A DNA stretch of 64,000 nucleotides from Talinum fruticosum (Eukaryota; Streptophyta; Magnoliopsida; Caryophyllales; Talinaceae): NCBI GenBank assembly GCA_021018815.1, contig JAITYX010000049.1, positions 372,001-436,000 of the forward strand. The letters are read 5' to 3'. The position numbers were made by a program, and so were the translations under genes. The notes beneath the pieces are model-generated. The model was not told the origin of the DNA. It did not search any database and was given only the letters and a program-made list of their open reading frames with translations. How positions within the stretch are numbered: the stretch's first letter is position 1; each line of letters starts with the position of its first letter. Positions 1 to 10,195 of the stretch are shown piece after piece.

Positions 1-566
1 AAGCATATTTGATAGAACTATCTAAACAATTCGAGAAGATTTCCTTCACTTACCTTCCTAGGGACGATAATCAATTTGCGGATGAATTAGCTAAGTTAGC
101 ATCCATGATCGGTATTCCTGTTGGCATTCACTCAATGCCTATTCACATCGAGCGGTGGAGTCGGCCTGCACACGTCTACGCCTTAGAAATATCTAATATC
201 GACCATACTAGTTGGTACCATGATATTTATCAGTATTTGGATAAGTAAGAATATCCTTTGGACTCCACACCTAGAGTCGAACGAACCATCGGGATGTTGG
301 CCGCAGAATTCTTCATCAACTACGGACGGTTGTTCAAGAAAACTAATTCGGGATTAGCTTACCCTATGTCAATCAACCTGAAGCAAAGTGCATTATGGAA
401 CAAATTCATGGAGGAGAATGCGGACCTCATATGAACAAGTAGAATGTTAGTCCAAAATGATCAAAGACTTGATTATTATTGGTTGAGTATGGCAGCGGAT
501 TGTCACGACTTTGTTAGAAGGTGCCATAAATGTCGGATATATGCAAACTTACAAGCACCAACCCCG
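1..566 (+). pseudogene. Ty3/gypsy pol fragment: RNase H end and integrase zinc finger (G0)
   Basis: Remnant of a gypsy polyprotein. The open part starts near the end of RNase H with the motif LPRDDNQFADELAKLASM. It runs through the tether to an integrase-type H2C2 finger, readable as YYWLSMAADCHDFVRRCHKC near 475-525. A TAA at 246-248 stands where the related copy at 37284-37556 has Gln. A frameshift near 430 is needed to read the usual HMN motif. It matches the minus-strand copy at 37000-37560 closely, so both belong to one Tat-like family. No start is present and the piece is cut by the window edge. The catalytic core that should follow is present but inverted (next entry). A dead fragment; family assignment is fairly sure. 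Confidence 0.8.
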
Positions 567-575
567 CCATTTCTC

Positions 576-795
576 GCTACATAACGACTTTGTTAAAATG
601 ACTACCATGCTCAATTATAAGCTCGTGGGGCACTCCATAACGATAGAAAATATTTCGAGTGATGAATTTGGCTACCTGGTTTGACGTCAAAGTTGCATAA
701 GAACTTGCCTCTACCCATTTGGTGAAGTAGTCGATTGCTATTAACACGAATTGGTGACAACCGTTCCTTTAGGAGTTACCTTGCCAATAATCTTC
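576..795 (-). pseudogene. Ty3/gypsy integrase core fragment, inverted relative to its neighbour
   Basis: On the minus strand this reads as the front of a gypsy integrase core (first catalytic Asp in a DYFTKWVEA-type motif, then a TSNQVAKF-type stretch and a GVPHEL-type motif). It matches 36746-36960 almost base for base, also minus there. The residue expected to be the second Asp reads Glu in an EHGSHF context. It directly abuts a plus-strand fragment of the same gene, so the two halves face opposite ways. Non-functional. Confidence 0.75.
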
Positions 796-1968
796 TATGT
801 GAAAATATGTGCATCCGGTAAGCATGGTAAGAATATGTGCACCTGCAAAATCAATAAAGGAAATATGAGCAGTAATTTAATGAAACTATAAAAAACAACA
901 CAGGGAAGAGAGAAGACTTGTTCAAGTAGCAAAAAGGGGAAAAAAAAGATGGACCAACAAAACATATAAATAAATAAGACATAGCCAAAATGAACCAGAA
1001 AACAAACAATTTACTTAAACGGCAAAAAACAAACACCCGAGTAGCAAAAAAGAGAGATGCAACACATTCATTATCTCCTTACACATGGAAATCACCGAGA
1101 ACTAAAGACATTTGAGATTTGTTCAGCAGAAAAAGAACAAAAAGAGTGATGAGAGCAAGTAGAAGGAGATTGCCAAAGACACTTCGGACTTATCCACTAG
1201 CAAAAAGAAAAAACAATTGAAGAGAGAAGAAGAGGGATTGGGGATACACTTGAGAAGAAGAGACTTGTTCATTAACACTCAATAGAAAGAGGTTCCTTCC
1301 ATTTAAGAGTCAACAGACTCCACCACTTAATATACGATATTGCTCATACAAAGAATGATACCTCCGAGGAATGTAGTACTTAAATATTTCAATAGTAGAA
1401 TAGAGTTAATGAAAGCTTTGATGTGAAACAATTAGCACAGGCATGAATAACCTATGCACTATAATTGTTGAATTGCTCATACACAAGTTTAGGCCGTCAA
1501 AGTTTTGACGGAAATGACCGTACAAGCAAGTGACGAAATAGGACTAACCCAGAAATTAAAAATAGATACAACTCGTGCAAGAAAACTCAAGAGCACACTA
1601 GAGACCTCATGATGTGAACTTTTGCCATGAGAAATAGCTACATGAAACTTTCTAGCATGGGTCTAATAGGTGTGATAAATGTCCACCTTCAAGATTATGA
1701 ATCGATTATCAAGTCAATTAAAATGAAGAAGCAACCTAAGAACCTATTGTCCATTGAAACCACCACAGGAGATATCTTCAGTTTGCAAACTTAAACAAAT
1801 AGGTCATAAAAATTTCTGGCATCTACGTTAGCATAAGGTATCAAACTTACATCAGGTGATCCTCTACAAATCTATCCATGTTTACATCGTTACTACAACT
1901 TATATATTATTATTATTAGCCTACATAGAAGTCACGTGTCAACTTTGCATTTGATTTCTCATAATTAA
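796..1968. other. Unassigned non-coding stretch
   Basis: No retroelement domain, RNA gene or convincing frame was recognised. The sequence is A- and purine-rich. Only short chance frames occur, with hydrophobic Phe-rich translations typical of AT-rich DNA. Confidence 0.5.
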
Positions 1969-1977
1969 CACTAAGTG
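1969..1977. repeat. Target-site duplication of the TIR element (left copy)
   Basis: CACTAAGTG here versus CCCTAAGTG at 2921-2929, directly outside the inverted repeats; one mismatch. Confidence 0.7.
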
Positions 1978-2920
1978 TGTGTTTGGTTGAGAGGAAAACA
2001 TTTTCCCAGAAATTATTTTTCGTGGGAAAATGAATTCCCAAGGAAAATCATTTTCCACTCGACATTTTCCTTTGTTTGGTAGAAGGAAAATAATTTATAA
2101 CTTTAATTAAGTGTAGATTAATAAACGATTACAAATGCTCTATGTTGATTAAAATCACGAACCTAGCATACCACTAATCACAAACCGACTAAAATCAAGT
2201 GACAAACTTATTTCAAGCATCAAAAGAAGCAAAATTGAAGGAAATATGAAAAATTGAACCAATATAGACCTATCGCAAATCAAGCAGCCTAATCAACGAG
2301 TCCGACTTCGATCACAACAAATGAAATAGAGCAAAAATTTGATATGATGAAAGTAGTGAAAGAAATTTTCTTGTGAATATATCTATACTCGTTCTTCTTC
2401 TCAAAATCCTCGAATATGGTAAATCGATCTCCATAGAGCGCCGACATCTTGAAACAAAGATTATCTAAAAGCTGGGGAAAGTTTCAAGATCTAAACAAGT
2501 AGGAGATTAGGGAGGTTCAATCAGCAATTGAGATTGCTGAGAACAAGAGAGAGAGAGAGAGAACTAGATACGAGAAACAGAGCATAGAGAGACCCCGAGA
2601 GAGACAGAGGAGAGAGAGAGAGAGAAAACCAGCTTTTTGCCATTATTGAATGAGTGAGCAAGCGAGAGGAGAAAGTGAGATGAATGAGAGGTTTCGAGGT
2701 TCAGGTGAAAGTTGAGCGAGAGTTTAGCGGCAGGGAAGGATAGCCGAGCGAGAGGGAGGACATGGAAAATTAACTTCCGCCCGAAAACTAAAGAAATTAT
2801 TTTCTGAGTCATTAAGGGAAAATAATTTCCCTAAAAATTATTTTCAGATTTTTAAGTTGCCAAACATAGGAAAATAGAATCTTAATTTTCCAAGAAAATG
2901 TTTTCCTCCCAACAAACACA
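1978..2920. mobile_element. Non-autonomous TIR DNA transposon (Mutator- or hAT-like), 943 bp
   Basis: The ends are inverted copies: the left starts TGTGTTTGGTTGAGAGG and the right, reverse-complemented, starts TGTGTTTGTTGGGAGG. Both continue into AAAACATTTTC, and weaker complementarity extends for roughly 100 bases of AAAATTATTTTCC-type sequence. The flanks CACTAAGTG (1969-1977) and CCCTAAGTG (2921-2929) match at 8 of 9 positions and look like a target duplication. Nine bases would suit Mutator, eight would suit hAT. The interior has no transposase and holds GA-rich microsatellites near 2549-2563 and 2606-2625. Short frames inside it are not genes. Confidence 0.8.
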
Positions 2921-2929
2921 CCCTAAGTG

Positions 2930-3116
2930 ATGACTCTATATTTTATATATCTACCGAATAGTTTATGGAGATTTAAATATTCGTAAAGAAAAAAAATACC
3001 TGAATTAGAAAATTCGTTCCTTCATCTTCTTCATCCTAATAAGATACGGACAACATATCCCGATCTCCCGGCTTGGAACCCTCGTTTTGACCAGAATACG
3101 AAACAAGTACTCTCGC
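2930..3116. other. Short unassigned spacer
   Basis: Lies between the TIR element and the truncated 3' side of copia A. No similarity to other parts of the window was seen. Confidence 0.4.
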
Positions 3117-3452
3117 ACCAATGTGACGTTCTATTCTCCAACAACTAGAATTCTAGCAACTTTCTTCCAACAGGTAGTTTTCTCCGATCGAAACGTTTGC
3201 GTAGAGAGAGAAGAAAGACTTTTCGAAAATATTTCTAAAAATCTCCATTTATCTAGAGATAATTCTAGAAGTTTGATGTCAATATTGCTCAAAATTGAGT
3301 CCGACTCAGTATGTTTTTGAGTGACTTAGAACATCTGAGAGAACTAATAACTCATAGCTCGGTCTCACTCTGTCAACCGATCCATTTGTTATTAAAAAAG
3401 AAAACATATAACACATAATTATGCAAGGATAATTCACTTAGAAATCGCATAA
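3117..3452 (-). other. Post-pol leader remnant of copia A
   Basis: Reverse-complement similarity to 50014-50350 of copy B, where it is the leader before the third ORF. It keeps recognisable stretches such as TTGACATCAAACTT and AATATTTTTG. The similarity stops around 3117, before the TATA box and ATG found in B. Confidence 0.7.
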
Positions 3453-4860
3453 TCATGCATCAATCATACCAAGCTCATTCCTAATAAAGCAAAACCGATC
3501 TTCACTAAGTGGCTTAGTGAAAATATCGAGTAACTCGAAATTTCGTAGGAATGAATTTAAGTTCAATATCACCTTTCTCAAAGTGGTGTCTTAGAAAATG
3601 ATACCTAACCTCACATGCTTTGGTTTTGAGTGCTGAACCGGATTCTTTGTAATGTTGATTGCACTCTAATTGTCACTCTTGATTGGGATAGATGTGAATG
3701 ATAATCCTAGATCCTTCAAGTGTCTGCTTGATCCACGGAATCCGAGCACAACAAACTCCAACCGTAATGTACTCAGCCTCGACAATTGACAAAGCAATAG
3801 AATTTTGTTTCTTTGTGTGCCAGGAGATGAGGGATTGACCTAAAAATTGGCATGGTCATAATGTGCTCTTTCTATCAACTTTGTATCTAGCATAATCAGC
3901 ATATGAGTATCCAAGTGAGAGTCAATTCCGAGTCTTTTGAAAACCATAGACCAAGATTCCGAGTTTCGCAAGATTTCGGAAAATTCTCTTCACCATAGTG
4001 AGATGTGATTCTTTTGGATTAGCATGGAATCTTGCACAAATGCAGACATTGAACATGATATCTTACGTACTAGATATGAGATAAAGCAAAGATCTAATCA
4101 TACCTCCGTAGAATTTTTAATCTACAAGTTTACCTTTTTCATCCGAGTACAGTTTCAAACTGTTACTCATAGGTGTTGCTATGTGCTTCACATCTTGTAG
4201 TTTGATTTGTAGACCAAGAAAGAAGTTGAGTTCTCCCATCGTACTCATTTGGAACTCCCTTTGTCTCACCAACTTAGAAAACTCTTGACATAGAGTTTCA
4301 TTAGTAGCTCCAAAAATAATATCATCAATATAAATCCGAGCGCTAAAAAATCTTTCCCCTTGGTTTTTATGAAAAGATTTTTTGTCAATCTGACCTCTTT
4401 TGAAATCATTTTCCACCAAGAAATTGCTTAGTCTTTCATAACAAGCTCTGGGAGCTTGTTTAAGATCTTATAAGGCCTTTTTCAATTCGAAAACATGATT
4501 TGGAAATTTTGAGTTTTCAAATTCAGGGGTTGCTCAACAAATACTTCTTCTTGAATGAAACCATTTAGAACGGCACATTTGACATCCATTTGATAAAGCT
4601 TGATATTCATGCAAGATGCAAATGCCAACAAGATTATGATTGCCTTAATCCTAGCAACAGATGCAAAGGTTTCCCCACAATCAATTCCTTCTTCTTGATT
4701 GTAACCCTGGGCAATAAGTCTAGCCTTATTTCTAACTACAAACACTTCCTCATCCAATTTGTTCTTGAAAACCCATTTGGTTCCTATGATTGGGTGTTTT
4801 GATGGTCGTTTGGTCGAGTCTAGACTTGGTTTTTTCAAATTGATTAAGCTCTTCTTGCAT
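3453..4860 (-). pseudogene. Copia A reverse transcriptase and RNase H remnant
   Basis: The RT palm begins with the copia motif [13 protein letters not shown] and passes through [16 protein letters not shown] and LYQMDVKCAVLNGFI to the catalytic box YIDDIIFGAT (usual YVDD). After ELNFFLGLQIK the sequence jumps straight to LQDVKHIATPM. The intervening 20-odd residues with HQSKYTKELLKKY, seen in copies B and E, are deleted. RNase H follows in broken frames and ends in the family terminus GMIDA plus stop at 3453. Several shifts and stops separate the segments. It would have copied element RNA into DNA; here it cannot be translated whole. Confidence 0.85.
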
Positions 4861-5246
4861 TGTCTTTACCCATTCAGGTTCATTTAGGGCTTACAAGTGC
4901 ATTTTTGGGTGTAGTTAATTATAGAAATGTAGAAAATGCACACAGATTACGCAAAGAATATCAAGTTATTACCCCACTGTTGATGTTAGACAAGTATGTT
5001 TTCAGTGGGTGGCTGGATGCATATTTGAAAGCTTTACTTGTCCTTTGATGTACCAAGTTTGTTGGTTGAATAGGCTGATCTTCGGTTGGTTTATCTTACT
5101 GAGTTTTATTGACTTGATCTTCAGACATTCCGAGCTGGCTCTTAAATTTGTTCGATCCGAGTCATAGCATTCTGAGTTGCTCCATTCCAAGTTGACTCAG
5201 TAATTCTATTTTGACTCTTTCTGAGCTCGGCTTTAGCAAGGTGGTC

Positions 5247-6200
5247 TTAATCTCTGTTAAGTCTAAGATCCGAGTATGTGGACTCACTTATCCTACCAAG
5301 ATCAATTTCATCAAAGATAACGTGGATACTTTCTTCCACTTTGTTAGTTCTCTTGTTAAAAACACGATAACCTTTGCTATGAGATGAGTAACCTAGAAAT
5401 ATACCTTCATCCGAGCTAGCATAAAACTTAGTCGGATGCTCCTTACCATTGTTGTGGACAAAGCACATACATCCGAATGGTTTAAAGTAGGAGATGTTGG
5501 GTTTCTTTCCTTTGTAAAGCTCATTGGGTGTTTTGTTCAAGATGGGTCCGATGAGGCATTTGTTAAATGTGTAATTTGTCTGTGTTTATCGCCTCAGCCT
5601 AGAAATAGTAAGGTAGATTATTTTCAATCATCATAGTCCTTCCTATTTCTTCAAGAGTTCTGTTTTTTCTCTCTACTACTCCATTTTGTTGAGGAGCGCT
5701 TGGTGTAGAGAAATTGTGAGAGATGCCATTCTTATCACGTAAGTCCGCAAATTCCGAGTAGTCAAACTCCCTTCCATGGTCGGTTCGAATCTTTCTTGAT
5801 CCGAGTCTAAGACTCTACTTGAATTTTCCTACAGAGCTTAATGAACTCTTTGAAGGGTTCATTCTTGTTTTTGAGAAAACATACCCAAGTAAATCATGAG
5901 AAATCATCAACAACAACAAGTGCATACGACTTACTTCCAAGACTTTTCACAAGAATTTGACCACACAAATCCATATGAAGCAATTCAAGCACTTTGGATG
6001 TAGATACAATTTTGAGTGGTTGGAAAGATGATCTAACCTGCTTACCTTTTGTGCATGCCTCATAGATTTTATCTTTCTTAAAAGCACAGTTAGGTAAATC
6101 CCTAACCAGTCCATAAGATGCAAGCTTCTTGATTGTATGCATGCTGATATGACCTAGTCTACGATGCAAGGTCCATGAATCATCATTCATAGATACTTTT
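5247..6200 (-). pseudogene. Copia A integrase remnant (HHCC domain, core, C-terminal part)
   Basis: The N-terminal gag_pre-integrase finger reads WTLHRRLGHISMHTIKKLAS with both His, but the first Cys of the pair is Tyr (IYEACTKGK where copy E has VCEACTEG). The core starts LELLHMDLCG and reaches VVVDDFS, then a stop and frameshifts follow. The C-terminal KKPNISYFKPFGCMCFVHNN and FLGYSSHSKGYRVF blocks are open again at 5247-5540. The zinc-site change alone would be expected to damage the protein. Confidence 0.85.
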
Positions 6201-6351
6201 AAACAAGATAAATTCTGGCTTGAATCGGAAAGAGGAATAGTGTAGGTGTTACCCGACCTCCGACATGAGAGCTTAGTAGTCTCTTTGATGATTGCATCGA
6301 AATGTAGCAGTTGGTCCGAGTGAACATTACCTCTTGACCTTTGTCACATAG

Positions 6352-6600
6352 CTAAGAAATGCTAAGCAGATTGTACTTAAGTCCTTTGACAAGGTAGACT
6401 GAGCTGACTGTGTTGTTTCCTTTACTAATTTTGCCAATCCCTATTATCTTGCCCTTGTTGTTATCGCCAAATGTGACTTTTCCTCCTTTTAGATCTTTTA
6501 GCTCGGATAAGAGTCTTGAATCTCCCGAGATGTGGCGTGAGCAACCACCGTCTAAATACCAATGACCTTTCTTCTTCTTCCGAGTTATCCGCAAGACATA
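6352..6600 (-). pseudogene. Copia A aspartic protease remnant
   Basis: The active-site region reads WYLDGGCSRHISGD, where the usual Sirevirus form is WYLDSGCSRHMTGD, so the D-S-G triad is D-G-G. Downstream blocks VTFGDNNKGKIIGIG and LVKGLKYNLLSIS are well kept. D at about 22055 shares the D-G-G change while B and E keep D-S-G, which suggests A and D are closer relatives. Confidence 0.8.
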
Positions 6601-8763
6601 AATAAACTAACCCTTCTCACTTCCTCTAACAAACCCAAGCAACTCCCTTTATGTGGTCCTTTTTCGAGAAAGAGCACTTTTGGGAACCCGATTTGAATAA
6701 TTTTGGGTCCGGTCTAATTCTGAGTATTCCTTCCGAAAACCGAGTCCGTGTCTCTTTCTTTTGAAAATCTTTTCTTTTGTAAACAGGAGGAGAAGGCTTT
6801 TTCGTAAACTAGTCCGGCTTAGTCCTTTGTTCATTTGTATGAATGGGACCATGCTCGACCTTTCCGAACTTTGGAAAAGATTAGAATAGGATTTTGATTC
6901 CTCTTCTTCATTAAAACCAATTCCTTTTTTCCTGAAGGAGACATAGCGAGAGCCTAATAGCATATCAAGGTTTTTCTGACCTTGAGGTGAATTTCAAAAC
7001 AAGCTCTTGAGACTCATTGAGCTTTCTTTTCGCTTGCTCATTCTCTATTTTGAGTGACTCATACACAGTCTTATTTGCTTGAGTACTGGTCTTAAGTTCT
7101 TTCAGATTTTGTCTTAGGTTTTCCAATTCATTTTTCAAAGCATTGCTCTAATCAATAAGGCTCTATTTGATTCTAAGAAAATAGGTTGGAAAGAAAATTT
7201 AAATGGAAAAAAAGTGATGAGGAAAAAGTTAAGAGGAAATTAATTTTTTTCTTATGTTTGGTTCAAGGAAATATAGAGGGAAAAAAATTATAATCATTAC
7301 ATTGTCATGGAGAGCATAGAGAAAATACTCAATAGCATTGATTAATTGAGAGGACAGAGAAAATTTTTATTGGCATTTCTTAATAGAATTCTTTCTCTTT
7401 TTTCATTTCTCTCTTTGTGAAGTTTTTCTTCCATTTTCCTCTCAATTTTGAAAGGAAAATATCATTGACCAAATTGACAAAATTTTCCATGAGTTTTTCC
7501 ATCAAACTTTTTTCTCTCATTTTTCTTCAATTCAAATAAGGGAAAGAAATTCATTTTCCACATTTTTTTCTTTCCTTCTAATTTTCTTGGAATCAAATAG
7601 AGCCTAAGAGACTCAAATTTTTCTTTGAACTGGAATGAGTCGAATTGGACTTTTTTTCCAAAGTGAAAATATATCATGGTAGATCATATTTTAAAAATGT
7701 GAGAAAGTATTCAACTACCTCATGAATATCTCGAGTCCATAAGTGCCATAAGACACTTTGAGTCGTCCGAGTCATCTTCTTTAGATGAGTTGTCATCACT
7801 CTAGGTAGCCATCATAGCCTTTTTCTTTATGTCCTTCTTTCTCTTAGGACAATCCCCGACTATGTGATCCTTAATGCCACATTCATAGCAACCAGAGTTC
7901 TTAGATAAAGATAACTTTGAAGGAGAAGAATATTTACCTTTTCTCGTCCTTCTTATCTTTCTTGTAGAACTCATCCTTTGGCCTCTTTTCCCACTTCTTG
8001 TATTTCATCATTCTCTTGAAGTCGCGAGCTATGAATGCCATAGGATCCTCTTCTAATTCCGAGGAGCTCAGGCTTTCATGTATGCTTTCCGAGGCCTTTA
8101 ACGCAATATTCTTTTTGGTGCTGACCTCGGCATCCTCTTCTTCCGGATGAATCTCGTGGGTAAGTTACTTCCTCATAGGCTTGCCCGATCTTAGTTGAGA
8201 GACGTTTTGAGCTTCTTCAATGGTTGTCACAGAGAATCTTTCCGGACATTTCTTCGTGAGAAATCTTTCTACCCGGAGATTTGAGATTATTGGTAATCTT
8301 TGTGAACCGAACATACATCCGAGTGATGTTTTCTTCTGGTTCTATCTTGAACAACTCATACTTATGAAGATATTGACTTAGCTTCGCCTGCTTCACTTGG
8401 CGTGTTCCTTCATAGGTGTTGACAATAGTATCCCAAACCTCTTTGGTTGTGTCACAGGCTAAGATTCTTTTGTATTCTTCAGTGCTAATGGCACACATCG
8501 GTGTGTTCATAGCTTTAAAGTTCTTTCTAAACTTATCAGTCTCTTCAGTGGTGAACTCAGCATTTTCCTTTTGGCATAGTAGTTCCATTCTCCTTCTTCA
8601 TTGGAATGAAGTTGCCTGCTTGGATGATGTTCCAAACATCATCATCGTTGTCCATCGAGAAACACTCCATCATCTTCTTCTAATGGGAAAAGTTTGACCC
8701 TTTGAACTTCAATGGTCCGGTGGATGATCTTCCTTGATCAAACTCTCCATTGTTTTGAGCCAT
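6600..8763 (-). pseudogene. Copia A gag and gag-pro linker, interrupted by a MITE
   Basis: Starts at ATG 8763 with MAQNNGEFDQGRSS, close to the starts of B, C and E. The UBN2-type gag body is open at 8217-8588 (VWDTIVNTYEGT, KLSQYLHKYELFK, ENITRMYVRFTKI). A nucleocapsid CCHC knuckle, CYECGIKDHIVGDC, lies near 7855-7896 and has all four ligands. An acidic and coiled linker follows. The linker is split by the MITE at 7159-7604 and resumes at 6650-7155 with basic sequence. An early stop after SNFSH and other breaks rule out a full product. Confidence 0.83.
7159..7604. mobile_element. Tourist-like (PIF/Harbinger) MITE inside copia A, 446 bp
   Basis: Inverted ends: the left GGCTCTATTTGATTCTAAG matches the reverse complement of the right end with one difference within those 19 bases. 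Both sides are flanked by TAA (7156-7158 and 7605-7607), the 3-bp duplication typical of PIF/Harbinger. The interior is AT-rich with no gene. It lies in the gag-pro linker of A, whose sequence continues on both sides, so it arrived after A. Confidence 0.87.
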
Positions 8764-8807
8764 CTGATCTTTATACATTTGGATTGTTAGATCCTCTTGA
8801 AAGGCTA

Positions 8808-8820
8808 GGCTCTTATACCA
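8808..8820 (-). other. Primer binding site of copia A
   Basis: Minus strand TGGTATAAGAGCC, one base from the TGGTATCAGAGCC of initiator-Met tRNA primed plant copia elements. It lies two bases inside the 5' LTR end. Confidence 0.85.
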
Positions 8821-8822
8821 AT

Positions 8823-10195
8823 TGAAGGTTTGCTCGTGGAGAGTCTAAGTCACCTTAGAGGGGGTGAATAGGGTGATGAAGAAAATTAAACAATTTTTGC
8901 AATAATTCAGCTCAACAAAAGATTCTAAGTCTAGATTGGACTCGGAAAAGTGATAACACAAATTTACATGGAAACCCTCTTGGGACAGAAAACCACAGAC
9001 AGTGCTAATCCAAGCATTAAGTCAAATCCACTATTCTGAATCCACAAAATACAAGAATTGACTCTACAGGAATTGCTCCCTTAAACAATTCCTTACAATG
9101 TTTTCCTAGACCGAGAAGTTCCCTTAATTGATCTAGTACTTCTTGACTGAGGTAACCTTTACAATCGGGGACAACTGAGTTGAGTTAACCCTTACAGCTC
9201 AATCAAGGGACCTTACTTAGAAAGTAAGAAGAGAATGTAATTGATTACAAGACTTTCTTTATAACTCGGAAAATATTAAATATAGACTTGGAGTTGCAAA
9301 TAGAAGATTGAGTAAGAACAATAAATTCAGTTTAAGCAATGTGTTCAAGCAATCTTCTACCCTTATGAGGTGGCTTCTATTAATATCCAACCAGGAAGAC
9401 TCGACCATTGATTCTTGGTTCCGGACAGAAGTCTTCACTAGCCATTGTAACTACTCTTTTGAGTCACTCATAAAAGATTCGTTAGGATATGAATGTTGTG
9501 CAACGACTCTTGGCTCCAATAGATGTTCCAATCACTTGGTGGTGACTGAAAGTTGTAGTGAAAACAACCGTTAAGCCTAGAGTTGGAGTTTTCCAGCTTT
9601 GGAAACAAACAACCCCGACATGGTGTCCGAGCCATGTCCGAAGTAGCTAAAACTTGTCTGCTGGTGATTAACGGCTAGAAGCCGGTTGCTTTTGTATTTC
9701 AAAAGTAAGTTAGCCTTGTTTGAATAACCTACAAAAGCAAACCACATTGGTTCTCAAAGTATAAAATACTTTGATCCAAGATTAGGCATAGATAATAATT
9801 AAATTAGAATAATTAAATGGTTAACTATCTTTGGCGCAAAATACTAGAATATAACCACTTGATCCGGTCAAATAATTCTCAAATAAATAAACCGACTTAG
9901 AAAAAAACTATAATTCTCTTTGCGTTGAAATACACAGATCGGTGCTCGGAATAAGAGTGTTAGAGAAATTATTTGAGCATGCGATAGTTCTAAGTGATGT
10001 CCGAGTGACTTAGAAACATTAGTGTAGGATATATGCAATAAAGCGCTTTCTAAGTCGATCGAACGGAATGAAAACGTAGACAAGAGTTTCTATGGTACTC
10101 AAAATGACTTGGAATCAAAACTTAAGAGAGATACGATTTCTACCGAGTCTTCATGTAATACTCGGAATGATTTAGAGTTAAAACCTAAATCTTCA
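8823..10195 (-). repeat. 5' LTR of copia A (1373 bp)
   Basis: On the minus strand it runs from TGAAGATTTAGG at 10195 to GAGCAAACCTTCA at 8823. It aligns throughout with the LTRs of B, E and the solo LTR. The U5-end hairpin survives with one mismatch. Frames inside the LTR, for example at 9308-9574 and 9868-10083, are chance. Confidence 0.88.

Larger units (their letters stand above)
3117..10195 (-). mobile_element. Ty1/copia Sirevirus-like element A, 3' truncated
   Basis: Read on the minus strand: 5' LTR (10195-8823), PBS, gag, protease, integrase, RT, RNase H, and the start of the post-pol leader. Similarity to copies B and E ends near 3117, before the third ORF, so the third ORF and the 3' LTR are missing. 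The element interrupts gypsy fragment G2 in its gag-like part; the flank at 10196-10200 is CCGAT, but the second target copy is lost. A Tourist-like MITE sits in its gag-pro linker. Numerous stops and frameshifts make it non-autonomous. Confidence 0.88.

Noticed and set aside
851..1036. Minus-strand Phe-rich frame with apparent transmembrane segments
   Set aside because: Composition expected from purine-rich plus-strand DNA; no other support.
2564..2812. Minus-strand Ser/Leu-rich frame
   Set aside because: Generated by GA microsatellites inside the TIR element.
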